Shown: positions 53,138-64,000 of the stretch, in pieces
How positions within the stretch are numbered: the stretch's first letter is position 1
Layout of the letters: each line of letters begins with the position of its first letter
Assembly (NCBI RefSeq): GCF_042477335.2
Contig: NC_091246.1
Span: 252,617,001-252,681,000, forward strand
Source of the DNA: Ovis canadensis
Lineage: Eukaryota; Chordata; Mammalia; Artiodactyla; Bovidae
Reading direction: 5' to 3'
DNA: 64,000 nt
Translations under genes and position numbers: made by a program
The notes under the pieces: model-generated
Databases searched by the model: none
Seen by the model: the letters and a program-made list of their open reading frames with translations, nothing else
Told to the model about the DNA's origin: nothing

Positions 53138-53677
53138 AACTGTAATCTTAAATGAGAAGTAAAGTACAGGTGTTCTTTTTTAATTAAACTTTTTAATTTT
53201 TGAGAAAGTTTTAGATTTATATGCAGTTGTAACAAATAATACAGAAATGCACTGTACCGTTTTCCCAGTGTCCCCAACATCTTGTAAAATTATACTACGC
53301 TGTCATAACCCAGATACTGGCATTGAAATAGTCCATATACGATCGTTAAGTGGAGAACCCTATAAATGTTGATTAGATTCTGCTACTGACGGCTCCTTTG
53401 AGTTCTTCTGTATCCTTGCTGATTTTTCTGGGTAGTTATTCTGCCAGTTGTTAAGAGAGGGGTGCGACGTCTCCGACGGTAGTGGTGGATTCATCTCTTT
53501 CCATTTCCAGGTCTATTAGTTCTTGCTTCACGTGTTTTGGCAGCTGTCTGGTGTTTCTTTAGGACTGCTGTTCCTCTATGTGTTGACTCTTTTCATCATT
53601 ACATAGTATCCCTCTCTGTCTCTAATAGTTTTCTTTGTTCTGAAGTCTACTTTCTTAGACACTTCTATAGCCATGTT

Positions 53678-53952
53678 CGGAGAAGGCAATGGCACCCCAC
53701 TCCAGTACTCTTGCCTGGAAAATCCCATGGACCAAGGAGCCTGGTGGGCTGCAGTCCATGGGGTCACTAAGAGTCGGACACGACTGAGCGACTTCACTTT
53801 CACTTCTCACTTTCATGCATTGGAGAAGGAAATGGCAACCCACTCCAGTGTTCTCGCCTGGAGAATCCCAGGGACGGGGGAGCCTGGTGGGCTGCCGTTT
53901 ATGGGGTCACACAGAGTCAGACACGACTGAAGCGACTTAGTGGTAGTAGTAG
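53678..53952 (+). repeat. BOV-A2 SINE with 12-bp target-site duplication
   Basis: Complete dimer: two Bov-A monomers (ggcaatggcaccccactcca and ggcaacccactccagtgttc), joined by ttcacttctcactttcatgc, and ending in a (GTA)n-like tail. The direct repeat tatagccatgtt flanks it exactly at 53666-53677 and 53953-53964. Confidence 0.92.
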
Positions 53953-54097
53953 TATAGCCATGTTAGCTTGCTCTTGATCAATATTTTCACTGTATTTCTT
54001 TCTCCATCCTGTTACTTTCAGTCTGGCTGGATCATTATACTGTAAGTGACTTTCTGTAGAAAATATGTAGTAAGGTCATTAGGAAATTCATTTATAT

Positions 54098-54276
54098 ATG
54101 TGGCTGCACCAGTCTTAGTGGCAGCATGCGAAATCTTCCTTCTTCACTGCGGCCTGTGAGATCTTTAGCTGAAGCACGTGAACTCTTAGTTGGGCGTGCA
54201 GGGTCTAGTCCCTGACCAGTGGTCGAACCCAGGCCCCCTGCAGAGTTTTGGCCACTGGACCACCAGGGAAGTCCCA
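54098..54276 (-). repeat. CHR-type SINE, antisense
   Basis: gtggctgcaccagtcttagt to ggaccaccagggaagtccc; full length. Confidence 0.75.
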
Positions 54277-55059
54277 AGTCTTTGCTTCAACCATCAAGTA
54301 TAACTCAGAAAACTTTTAAGAGAAGGAAAACCTATCATATTTATCCATATTTCGCTCACCATGTTTTTTCTTCCTTCGTGATGTTTCAGGATTCCTTCTT
54401 TCATCATTTTCTGTTTGTTTAGAGAATTTCCTTTACCGATTCACTAAGGACTGATCTGCTGGCAACAAAATCATAATTTTTCTTTATCTGAGAATGTTTT
54501 GATTCCTCCTTCATTCCAGAAGGATATAGTACTGGGTATAAGATTCTAGGTTGACGACGCTTTCCTTTCAGCGCTTGAAAAATTGCTGCACCACTTCCAT
54601 CTTTTCTCAGTGTTTGGTTTCCAGGGCTGTGCTGAGGGGACCCCACATTTTATTCTGCGGTGTTGTGGCATGTGCAGTAAAGCAGTTACTGTCTCAAACT
54701 TCTCTGTCTTGCCATGATGCCCCTTTCCTAGTTCCTTGGCTGGAAAAAGCAGGCTCTCGTTGGGGCTTTTTCTATCGCTGTCAGTATCTCCAGGTTGCTG
54801 GCTTCTTCAGCTCTAAGTCTAGGATATCAGAAACAAAAAGAAAACTCAGGAAAATTATCTTGGTCATTCCTTGGGTCCTGAGGTCCCTAGCTAGTCTGAC
54901 TTCTTCCTTCCACCTTCGGAGTCTTCTCATATTTATGTTACACACAGTGTTCAGGATTTTTATTTGTACTTAGTAGGAGAAATAAGAGGAAACATGTGTC
55001 TATTTTATCTTCCTGTAAGCAGAGGTCCTTCACTTTTGCTAAAACTAAAGTTACAAATA

Positions 55060-55823
55060 TAATTTGCATATAATTTAGCAATCCCACTTCTATATATGCA
55101 CCAAAGAGAAAGGAAAACATATGTTCAGGTACTTCCCTGCTGATCCAGGGGCTAGGACTGCAAGTTCCCAGTGCAGGGGCCTGGGTTCAATCCCTGGTCA
55201 GGAAACTAGATCCCACATGCCACAACTAGGACCCAGCACAGCCAAATAAGTAAATAAAAATAAATATTTTTAAAAACGTGTGTTCAAATTTATTGTTTTG
55301 TTGCTCAGTTGTGTCCAGCTCTTTTGCGACCCCATCAGCTGTAGCTCACCGGGTTCCTCTGTCCATGGAATTACCCAGGCAAGAATACTGGAGTGGGTTG
55401 ACATTTCCTTTTCTGGGAGATCTTCCCCACCCAGGGGTCAAACTTGTGTTTCCTGCATTGGCAGGTGGATTCTTCACCATTGAGCCACCAGTGCACGCTA
55501 CGTCACTTCAGTCGTGTCCGACTCTTTTGCAACCCCATGGACTGTAGCCTGCCAGACTCCTCTGTCCATGGGATTCACCAGGCAAGAATACCAGAGTGGG
55601 TTGCCATTTCCTCCTCCAGGGGGTCTTCCCGACCCAGGGATGGAAACCGCACCTCTTAAGTCTCCTGCATTGGCAGATGGATTCTTTACCACTAGTGCCA
55701 CCTGAGAAGAGAAGCTCAATATTCAAATACTTACACATTAATGTTTATGTCAGTTCATTCACAAGAGCCCCAAATTGGAAACAACCAATCAACTTGTGGT
55801 ACATTCATGCAATGGAGTGTGAT
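55060..55823 (+). mobile_element. L1 3' fragment carrying three nested SINEs
   Basis: L1 pieces: atcccacttctatatatgca (about 55079) and ccaatcaacttgtggtacat tcatgcaatgg (about 55785-55816). Nested in between are a CHR SINE, sense (55127-55275), and two antisense Bov-tA (55298-55497 and 55499-55712). Confidence 0.7.
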
Positions 55824-58782
55824 ATCAATTCAGTCAGTTCTGCAGACCCCATGGACTGCAGCATGCCAGGCCCTCCTGTCCATCACCAAAACCCAGAGTT
55901 TACTCAAACCCATGTCCATTAGGTCGGTGATGCCATCTCATCCTCTGTCATTCCCTTCTCCTCCTGCCCTCAATCCCTCCCAGCATCAGGGTCTTTTAAA
56001 ATGAGTCTGTTCTTCGCATCAGGTGGCCAAAGTATTGGAGCTTCGGCTTCAACATCAGTCCTTCAAATGAACACCCAACACTGATGTCCTTTAGGATGGA
56101 CTGATTGGATCTCCTTGCAGTCCAAGGGACTCCCAAGAGTCTTCTCCAACACCACAATTCAAAAGCATCAATTCTTTGGCGCTCAGCTTTCTTCACAGTC
56201 CAACTCTCACATCCATACATGACCACTGGAAAAACCATAGCCTTGACTAGATGGACCTTTGTTGGCAAAGTAATGCCTCTGCTTTGTAATATGCTAACTA
56301 GCTTGGTCATAACTTTTCTTCTAAGGAGTAAGTGTCATTTAATTTCATGCCTGCAATCATCATCTGCAGTGATTTTGGAGCCCAAAAAATAAAGTCTGCC
56401 ACTGTTTCCACTGTTTCCCCATCTATTTCCCATGAAGTGATGGGACCAGATGCCATGATCTTCGTTTTCTGAATGTTGATCTTTAAGCCAACTTTTTCAC
56501 TCTCCTCTTTCACTTTCATCAAGAGGCTTTTTAGTTCCTCTTCACTTTCTGCCATAAGGGTGGTGTCATCTGCATATCTGAGGTTATTGATATTTCTCCC
56601 GGCAATCTTGATTCCAGCTTGTGCTTCCTCCAGCCCAGCATTGCTCATGATGTACTCTGCATATAAGTTAAATAAGCAGGCTGACGATATACAGCCTTGA
56701 TGTACTCCTTTTCCTATTTGGAGCCAGTCTGTTATTCCATGTCCAGTTCTAACTGTAGCTTCCTGACCTGCATATAGGTTTCTGAAGAGGCAGGTCAGGT
56801 GGTCTGGTATTTCCATCTCTTTCAGAATTTTCCACAGTGTACTGTGATCCACAGAGTCAAAGGCTTTGGCATAGTCAATAAAGCAGAAATAGATGTTTTT
56901 CTGGAACTCTCTTGCTTTTTCCAGGATCCCAGTGGATGCTGGCAATTTGATCTCTGGTTCCTCTGCCTTTTCTAAAACCAGCTTGAACATCTGGAAGTTC
57001 ACGGTTCATGTATTGCTGAAACCTGGCTTGGAGCATTTTAAGCATTACTTTACTAGTGTGTGAGATGAGTGCAATTGTGTGGTAGTTTGAGCATTCTTTG
57101 GCATTGCCTTTCTTTGGGATTGGAATGAAAACTGACCTTTTCCAGTCCTGTGGCCACTGCTGAGTTTTCCAAATTTGCTGGCATATTGAGTGCAGCACTT
57201 TCACAGCATCATCTTTCAGGATTTGAAATAGCTCAATTGGAATTCCATCACCTCCATTAGCTTTGTTCGTAGTGATGCTTTCTAAGGCCCACTTGACTTC
57301 ACATTCCAGGATGTCTGGCTCTAGGTGAGTGATCACACCATCATGCTTATCTGGGTCGTGAAGATCTTTTTTGTACAGTTCTTCCGTGTATTCTTGCCAC
57401 CTCTTTTTAATATCTTCTGCTTCTGTTAGATCCATACCATTTCTGTCCTTTATGGAGCCCATCTTTGCATGAAATATTCCCTTGGTATCTCTAATTTTCT
57501 TGAAGAGGTCTCTAATCTTTCCCCTTCTGTTGTTTTCCTCTATTTCTTTGCATTGATTGCTGAGGAAGGCTTTCTTATCTCTCCTTGCTGTTCTTGGGAA
57601 CTCTGCATTCAGATGCTTATATCTTTCCTTTTCTCCTTTGCTTTTCACTTCTCTTCTTTTCACAGCTATTTGTAAGGCCTCCCCAGATAGCTATTTGTAA
57701 GGCCTCCCCAGACAGCCATTTCTTTTCCATGAGGATGGTCTTGATCCCTGTCTCCTGTACAATGTCACGAACATCAGTCCATAGTTCATCAGGCATTCTA
57801 TCTATCAGATCTAGGCCCTTAAATCTATTTCTCACTTCTAGTGTATAATCACAAGGCATTTGATTTACGTCATACCTGAATGATCTAGTGGTTTTCCCTA
57901 CTTTCTTCAATTTAAGTCTGAATTTGGCAATAAGGAGTTCATGATCTGAGCCACAGTCAGCTCCTGGTCTTGTTTTTGCTGACTGTATATAGCTTCTCCA
58001 TCTTTGCCTGCAAAGAATATAATCAATCTGATTTCAGTATTGACCATCTGGTGATGTCCACATGTAGAGTCTTCTCTTGTGTTGTTGGAAGAGGGTGTTT
58101 GCTATGACCAGTGCGTTCTCTTGGCAAAACTCTATTAGCCTTTGCCCTGCTTCATTCCGTATTCCAAGGCCAAATTTGCCTGTTACTCCAGGTGTTTCTT
58201 GACTTCCTACTTTTGCATTCCAGTCCCCCATAATGAAAAGGACATCTTTTTTGAGTGTTAGTTCTAAAAGGTCTTGTAGGTCTTCATAGCACCATTCAAC
58301 TTCAGCTTCTTCAGCGTTATTGGTTAGGGCATAGACTTGGATTACTGTGATATTGAATGGTTTGCCTTGGAGACGAACAGAGATCATTCTGTCATTTTTG
58401 AGATTGCATCTAAGTACTGCATTTCGGACTCTTTTGCTGACTGTGATGGCTACTCCATTTCTTCTAAGGGATTCCTGCCCACAGTAGTAGATATAATAAT
58501 GGTCATCTGAGTTAAATTCACCCATTTCAGTCCATTTTAGTTCGCTGATTCCTAGAATGTTGACGTTCACTCTTGCCATCTCCTGTTTGACCACTTCCAA
58601 TTTGCCTTGATTCATGGACCTAACATTCCAGGTTTCTATGCAATATTGCTCTTTACAGCGTCAGACCTTGCTTCTATCACCAGTCACATCCACAACTGGG
58701 TACTGTTTTTGCTTTGGCTCCATCCCTTCATTCTTTCTGGAGTTATTTCTCCACTGATCTCCAGTAGCATATTGGGCACTTA
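55824..58782 (-). mobile_element. Near-full-length BovB LINE, antisense, inactive
   Basis: About 2.95 kb of the RTE-clade BovB. Minus-strand frames in order: an apurinic-type endonuclease at 58615-58034 (ILGISELKW and MGDWNAKVG motifs), a linker at 57910-57617, and reverse transcriptase at 57663-56875 and 57002-56307 (FCFIDYAKAFDSVDH, LRYADDTTLMAES catalytic YADD box). The C terminus is at 56310-55996. The frame is broken at several points, including one shared with the neighbouring copy (56921-56940), and the 3' tail has a deletion. It cannot be autonomous. Confidence 0.92.
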
Positions 58783-60212
58783 CCGGAAAGATGATGCTGT
58801 GAAAGTGCTGCACTCAATATGCCAGCAAATTTGGAAAACTCAGCAGTGGCCACAGGACTGGAAAAGGTCAGTTTTCATTCCAATCCCAAAGAAAGGCAAT
58901 GCCAAAGAATGCTCAAACTACCACACAATTGCACTCATCTCACACACTAGTAAAGTAATGCTTAAAATGCTCCAAGCCAGGTTTCAGCAATACATGAACC
59001 GTGAACTTCCAGATGTTCAAGCTGGTTTTAGAAAAGGCAGAGGAACCAGAGATCAAATTGCCAACATCCACTGGGATCCTGGAAAAAGCAAGAGAGTTCC
59101 AGAAAAACATCTATTTCTGCTTTATTGACTATGCCAAAGCCTTGGACTCTGTGGATCACAATACACTGTGGAAAATTCTGAAAGAGATGGGAATACCAGA
59201 ACACCTGACCTGCCTCTTCAGAAACCTATATGCAGGTCAGGAAGCTACAGTTAGAACTGGACATGGAACGACAGACTGGTTCCAAATAGGAAAAGGAGTA
59301 CATCAAGGCTATATATTGTCACCCTGCTTATTTAACTTATATGCAGAGTACATCATGAGCAATGCTGGGCTGGAGGAAGCACAAGCTGGAATCAAGATTG
59401 CCGGGAGAAATATCAATAACCTCAGATATGCAGATGATACTACCCTTATGGCAGAAAGTGAAGAGGAACTAAAAAGCCTCTTGATGAAAGTGAAAGAGGA
59501 GAGTGAAAAAGTTGGCTTAAAGATCAACATTCAGAAAACGAAGATCATGGCATCTGGTCCCATCACTCCATGGGAAATAGATGGGGGAAGAGTGGAAACA
59601 GTGCCAGACTTTATTTTTTTGGGCTCCAAAATCACTGCAGATGATGATTGCAGGCATGAAATTAAAAGACGATTACTCCTTGGAAGAAAGTTATGACCAA
59701 CCTAGATAGCATATTCAAAAGCAGAGACATTACTTTGCCAACTAAGGTCCATCTAGTCAAGGCTATGGTTTTTCCAGTGGTCGTGTATGGATGTGAGAGT
59801 TGGACTGTGAAGAAAGCTGAGCGCCAAAGAATTGATGCTTTTGAGCTGCGGTGTTGGAGAAGACTCTTGAGAGTCCCTTGGACTGCAAGGAGATCCAATC
59901 AGTCCATCCTAAAGGACATCAGTGTTGGGTGTTCATTTGAAGGACTGATGCTGAAGCTGAAACTCCAATATTTTGGCTACCTCATGTGAAGGGTTAACTC
60001 ATTGGAAACGACCCTGATGCTGGGAGGGATTGGGGGCAGGAGGAAAAGAGGACAACAGAGGATGAGATGGTTGGATGGGATCTCCGACTCAATGGACATG
60101 AGTTTGGGTAGGCTCCGGGAGTTGGTGATGGACAGGGAGGCCTGGCGTGCTATGATTCATGGGGTCTCGAGGAGTTGGATACGACTGAGCGACTGAACTG
60201 AACTGAACTGAG
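58783..60212 (+). mobile_element. 5'-truncated BovB LINE, sense, inactive
   Basis: Begins inside the reverse-transcriptase domain (KDDAVKVLHSICQQIWK, from 58786) and runs to the natural 3' tail of TGAAC repeats at 60190-60212. Frames 58607-59128 and 59001-59696 (YADD box at about 59428) overlap in different phases, so the ORF is frameshifted at about 59070. A further shift follows before 59693-59989. It is head-to-head with the 55824-58782 copy. Confidence 0.92.
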
Positions 60213-60379
60213 AACACTTTCAAATCTTTTTTTTTCCTTAACTTGAGGAGCCTCTTTTCACATTTAGATGTTTATCTGGTAACGTCATACAGTGATTTAA
60301 CAGAATTTACAGGTTATAATGCTCTTTTCTCAGGGTATGACAATGTGAGTGTTTAGCCTTCATGTCTGGGGGCCAGGAG

Positions 60380-60620
60380 CTAATAATTTGCTTTATAGGA
60401 GTTGGGAAATGCTTTATTCAACTCTTACATCTGTTCTTTTTCAGATTCCTTTCTCTTATAGGTTATTACAAAATACAGAGTACAGTTCCCTACATACTGC
60501 AGGTCGTTTCCGATGATCTGTTTTATACACGGCAGTGTGCATGTGTTAGCCCCAAACTCCTAGTTTATCCCTCCCTGCCTTTCCCCTTTGGTAACCGTAA
60601 GTTACCAAAAGTACCATAAG
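60380..60620. repeat. LINE-like fragment (unsure)
   Basis: tcttataggttattacaaaa tacagagtacagttccc and ccccaaactcctagtttatc resemble a common mammalian L1-associated sequence. Not assigned with certainty. Confidence 0.4.
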
Positions 60621-60910
60621 GGTACATTTTCTCCCCTATAAGTGGTGCTGGTACAATTCTTAGACTTTGAAGGCTTTGGAGTATCTGCTGTTCCCCTTAA
60701 TGCTTTCTGCTGAAGTTACGGAGGCAATCCCTAGGTATCATGAATGCTTCTAACCAGCACATCAAAGCATCTGCACCTCACAAAAACAATTCTGTGGAGT
60801 CCTGTCCCAAGGCCACCGCTGTGAGGCCTTGTACCAAGGCCACAGATACGGAGGCCAGAACCAAGGTCACATCCGAAGCTGACTGAGCCCTTTGTAACTA
60901 TTGCCAAAAG

Positions 60911-60929
60911 CCCCCCCCCCCCCCCCCCC
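60911..60929 (+). repeat. Poly-C run (19 C)
   Basis: Homopolymer of 19 C after gccaaaag. Its length may be unreliable in assembly. Confidence 0.85.
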
Positions 60930-60974
60930 GATATCAGCAGCAGGCTTCCTGACCCCATATGAGGCAGAAGTGCC

Positions 60975-61258
60975 CACCCTATAGCTCTCAGACTCCGAAC
61001 CACTGGAACACAGGATCAGTTCCTGGTTCAGAAAGAGTCCGTATGCCGAGGAGCAACCAAGCCCACGGGCGACAACTACGGAGCCCACTGCTGAAGCCTG
61101 TGTGGCCTGGAGCCACACCCTGCAGTGACTCTCGCTGCAGGGAGAAGCCCCAGCGCCTCAGCGAAGAACAGCCCCCACCTTCTGCAACCAGCGAAAACCC
61201 GTGCGCAGCAACAAAGACCCAGCACAGCCAAGAACGGACACAGGTCTTTAAAAAAGAG
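60975..61258 (+). repeat. CHR-type SINE, long 3' part
   Basis: gtatgccgaggagcaaccaa, cacgggcgacaactacggag and cgtgcgcagcaacaaagacc cagcacagcca: the full CHR 3' body with an A-rich end. Confidence 0.75.
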
Positions 61259-61369
61259 TATAGTGTGTTTTGGTTTTAGTGTATTCCGCCTTGTACAACC
61301 ATCACAATCAAATTTAAAGCATTTTCATCACCCCCAGAAGAAACATCACCTATTCAAGGCACATTAGTT

Positions 61370-61462
61370 TGAGTAAACTCCGGGAGATGGTGAACAGGGG
61401 AGCCTGGCGTGCGTCCATGGGGTCGCAGAGAGTCGGACACAACTTCGCAACTGAACAACAGA
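61370..61462 (+). repeat. BovB 3'-tail fragment, sense
   Basis: gtaaactccgggagatggtg through catggggtcgcagagagtcg gacacaacttcgcaactgaa. It splits two similar stretches (cattttcatcacccccagaa at 61320 and cattttcatcacccccaaag at 61503). Confidence 0.8.
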
Positions 61463-62319
61463 AGAAACCTGTACTCATTCACAGTTAATCTCCAGTTGCT
61501 CCATTTTCATCACCCCCAAAGGAAACCTGTATTCCTCAGCAGTCAATCTCCAACCCATCTCTCAGCCCTAGGGAACCACAAGTCTAGTTTTTGTCTCTAA
61601 CAGATTTCCCCATTCTAGACATGCCACAAAAATCAGATCATATGAGCCCTTTTGGAACTGTCCTCTTTCACTTTGCGTATCACCTTCAAGGTTCTGTTAG
61701 GGAAATTAGAAGGGAGGTAGTCTTGTTCAGGCTTCAGAAGCAGGAGAGCGGGCCTCTGACTTGCTTCTGACCCGCACAGACACTGCAGGATTCTGTGCCC
61801 GCTTGCAAGCACAGCAAGTCAGGCAGCACTTTAGATAAGAAGGGGAGGAGGTCTTGGAATCTCTGAAGCCCCTGAAGGCCCGTCCAAGCCTGTAAGTCTA
61901 AGAAGTCTTGTGACTCACAAAGTGAAACAAACAGGATTGTAAAAGTAAAACCAGAGCTGCATTTTTGCATATCAGTTTGCGCCCTGGAATTATAAGCTGG
62001 AGCCCAAGACTGCAACTTGAAGGCTCACCTGTGGGATGGACACACTGCCTGGGACCCTTTCCCAGTCGAGACTCCATACTGCTGTCAACAGGGGACTCTG
62101 CGGCACCAGTCAAGTCGGGATGTGGGTCAGCCCAATTTGGTGATATATGTAGAGTTACTTTCTTTACTGTTTCTATTTAATAACTGTATATTGAAATTAA
62201 GACAAATAATTATAACAAATCAAAATTGTTTCTGTGTAACAACTGATTTCTTTTGCTGACAAATCTTTTGAACTTAAAATGTAAGTAAAGCTTACAGAAA
62301 AACAGGTTCATCCATATAA
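61463..62319. other. No gene seen; old repeats likely
   Basis: Includes a LINE- or MER-like segment (ccccattctagacatgccac) and unassigned sequence. No splice-supported coding potential. Confidence 0.5.
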
Positions 62320-62700
62320 TAGGGGTTTCATTAGTTCATTGGCTGAATAATATTCCGTGGTATGGACATATCACTTTTAATTGATGCATTCATCAGTTGT
62401 TGGACTTTTTGGACTGTTTCTGCCTTTAAGCTATTGTGGAATTCTTTCTGGACTCCCCAGTCTGTCCCATCAGTCCCATCCTGATGCCAGTCCCATACTG
62501 TTTTTTATCTCTGTAGCTTTGTAGTAAGCTTTGATATCAGGAACTGGAGGACTTTGCTCTGGCTTGTTTTGGCAATTCTCTATCCCTTGAATTTCAAATA
62601 TGAATTTTAAAATAATTTTGTCAGTATCTGTAAGAAAAAATCTAGCAGGGTTTTGATAGAAATTGAATTGAATCTCATCTTAAGCAACTCAGTTTTGGGG
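62320..62700 (-). mobile_element. L1 fragment, antisense
   Basis: ggctgaataatattccgtgg tatgg and cagggttttgatagaaattg aattgaatct are classic antisense L1 ORF2/3'-end phrases. Confidence 0.6.
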
Positions 62701-63205
62701 TGGCTTGTTGGGCAACAATGGCTGATCATACAAGCAGGGAGATTACCCCGTTTTGGGAAGCATTCCTTGTGTCATGGGTGAAGACAAAGGGAAGTTCCAA
62801 ATAATCAAACTATCTGCAGTGTCTCCTTCTAGATGGCAAGTAGGACCTTTCTTTGGACTCAGGAGCCTCTGATTGGTGGCTTCGGCTGCATTTCCAAGTT
62901 GAGCCCCTGTCGTCACTTAAGAGATGGGTTCAGGAGCTGCCTGCTCCTGCTGCTTGGCTCACATCCCTCGCCCAGGGCCTGATGTTCTAACAGAAACAAC
63001 CGGACCTGGGATTTCCTTTCTTCTCCAGCCTTGGGTGCCTCCTCCTTGGAGCAGGGATTTGCTGACGGAAACGGGTCTGGGCTGCCCAGGCCCACACCAA
63101 CAGAGGGAGGCGCAGCAGCGGAGCTGAGAATCTGGAGATGAGCAGACGCCAGCAGGCTTCAGCTAAGCGTGAAGGCACTGCCTCTGTTTTCAGAGGGGTG
63201 GGCCT

Positions 63206-63293
63206 TCCAGTATGCGGGATCTTCAATTCCCAAGCAGGAATCGAACCTGCACCCCGCGCAGAGTCTTAACCACTGGACCTCCAGAAAAGTCCC
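63206..63293 (-). repeat. CHR-type SINE, antisense, at the duplication edge
   Basis: gggatcttcaattcccaagc aggaatcgaacctgcac, then gagtcttaaccactggacct ccagaaaagtccc. It lies 34 bp from the end of the inverted AKR7A duplication. Confidence 0.75.
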
Positions 63294-63327
63294 ACTTTTC
63301 CCCTTTTTTTAAAAGCCACTGATAAAA

Positions 63328-64000
<673 letters not shown>

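Larger units (their letters stand above)
53400..54960 (-). mobile_element. Old L1M-type LINE remnant, antisense, with nested SINEs
   Basis: T-rich antisense L1-like text (tcattacatagtatccctct ctgtctctaatag; tatagtactgggtataagat tctaggttgac). It is interrupted by a BOV-A2 (53678-53952) and a CHR SINE (54098-54276). No intact frame. Confidence 0.5.

Noticed and set aside
58783-60212. Twin-priming (5' inversion) as origin of the BovB pair
   Set aside because: The two arms overlap in element coordinates and differ in sequence, whereas twin-priming yields non-overlapping parts of one RNA.

Overview
The window is vertebrate nuclear DNA from a bovid ruminant. Genes are split by GT-AG introns, and the repeats are the ruminant set: BovB LINEs, Bov-tA and BOV-A2 SINEs, CHR-type tRNA-derived SINEs, and L1-BT 3' ends with their usual tails. 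I cannot tell cattle, sheep, goat or antelope apart from this sequence. Three known genes and the edge of a fourth are present. The order matches the mammalian block CAPZB - SLC66A1 (PQLC2) - AKR7A. I found no bacterial-style operon, CRISPR array, tRNA or rRNA gene, and no convincing new protein-coding system. Layout: (1) 1-18660, 3' half of CAPZB on +. Four shared coding exons are followed by two alternative C-terminal exons: a 113-nt cassette (15282-15394, beta-1 tail) and the last exon (from 17857, beta-2 tail). (2) 18660-25320, intergenic DNA between two convergent genes. It holds an AT-rich block, nested SINEs and a truncated BovB, with no gene seen. (3) 25320 to about 40960, SLC66A1 on -. 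Seven coding exons were reconstructed and encode 291 residues; a non-coding first exon is inferred at a CpG island. (4) 40850-41640, a TATA-less, GC-box-rich CpG island that looks like a shared bidirectional promoter of SLC66A1 (-) and AKR7A2 (+). (5) 41118-47163, AKR7A2 on +: all seven coding exons, 369 residues, with two in-frame start codons. (6) 47730-63327, about 15.6 kb of densely nested transposons: a solo LTR inside an L1, a second LTR in the opposite orientation, a head-to-head BovB pair and many SINEs. (7) 63328-64000, an inverted and almost identical copy of the AKR7A2 3' end. It is the last exon of a second AKR7A gene on -, running off the right edge. Functionally these are unrelated housekeeping genes: an actin barbed-end capping subunit, a lysosomal cationic amino-acid exporter and an aldehyde reductase. 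SLC66A1 and AKR7A2 probably share promoter DNA. The most notable points are the 99.6%-identical tail-to-tail AKR7A duplication, a pyrimidine-rich minisatellite that runs right up to a splice acceptor of SLC66A1, several apparent substitutions in the CAPZB beta-1 tail exon, the two-start design of AKR7A2, and two BovB copies sharing one frameshift.
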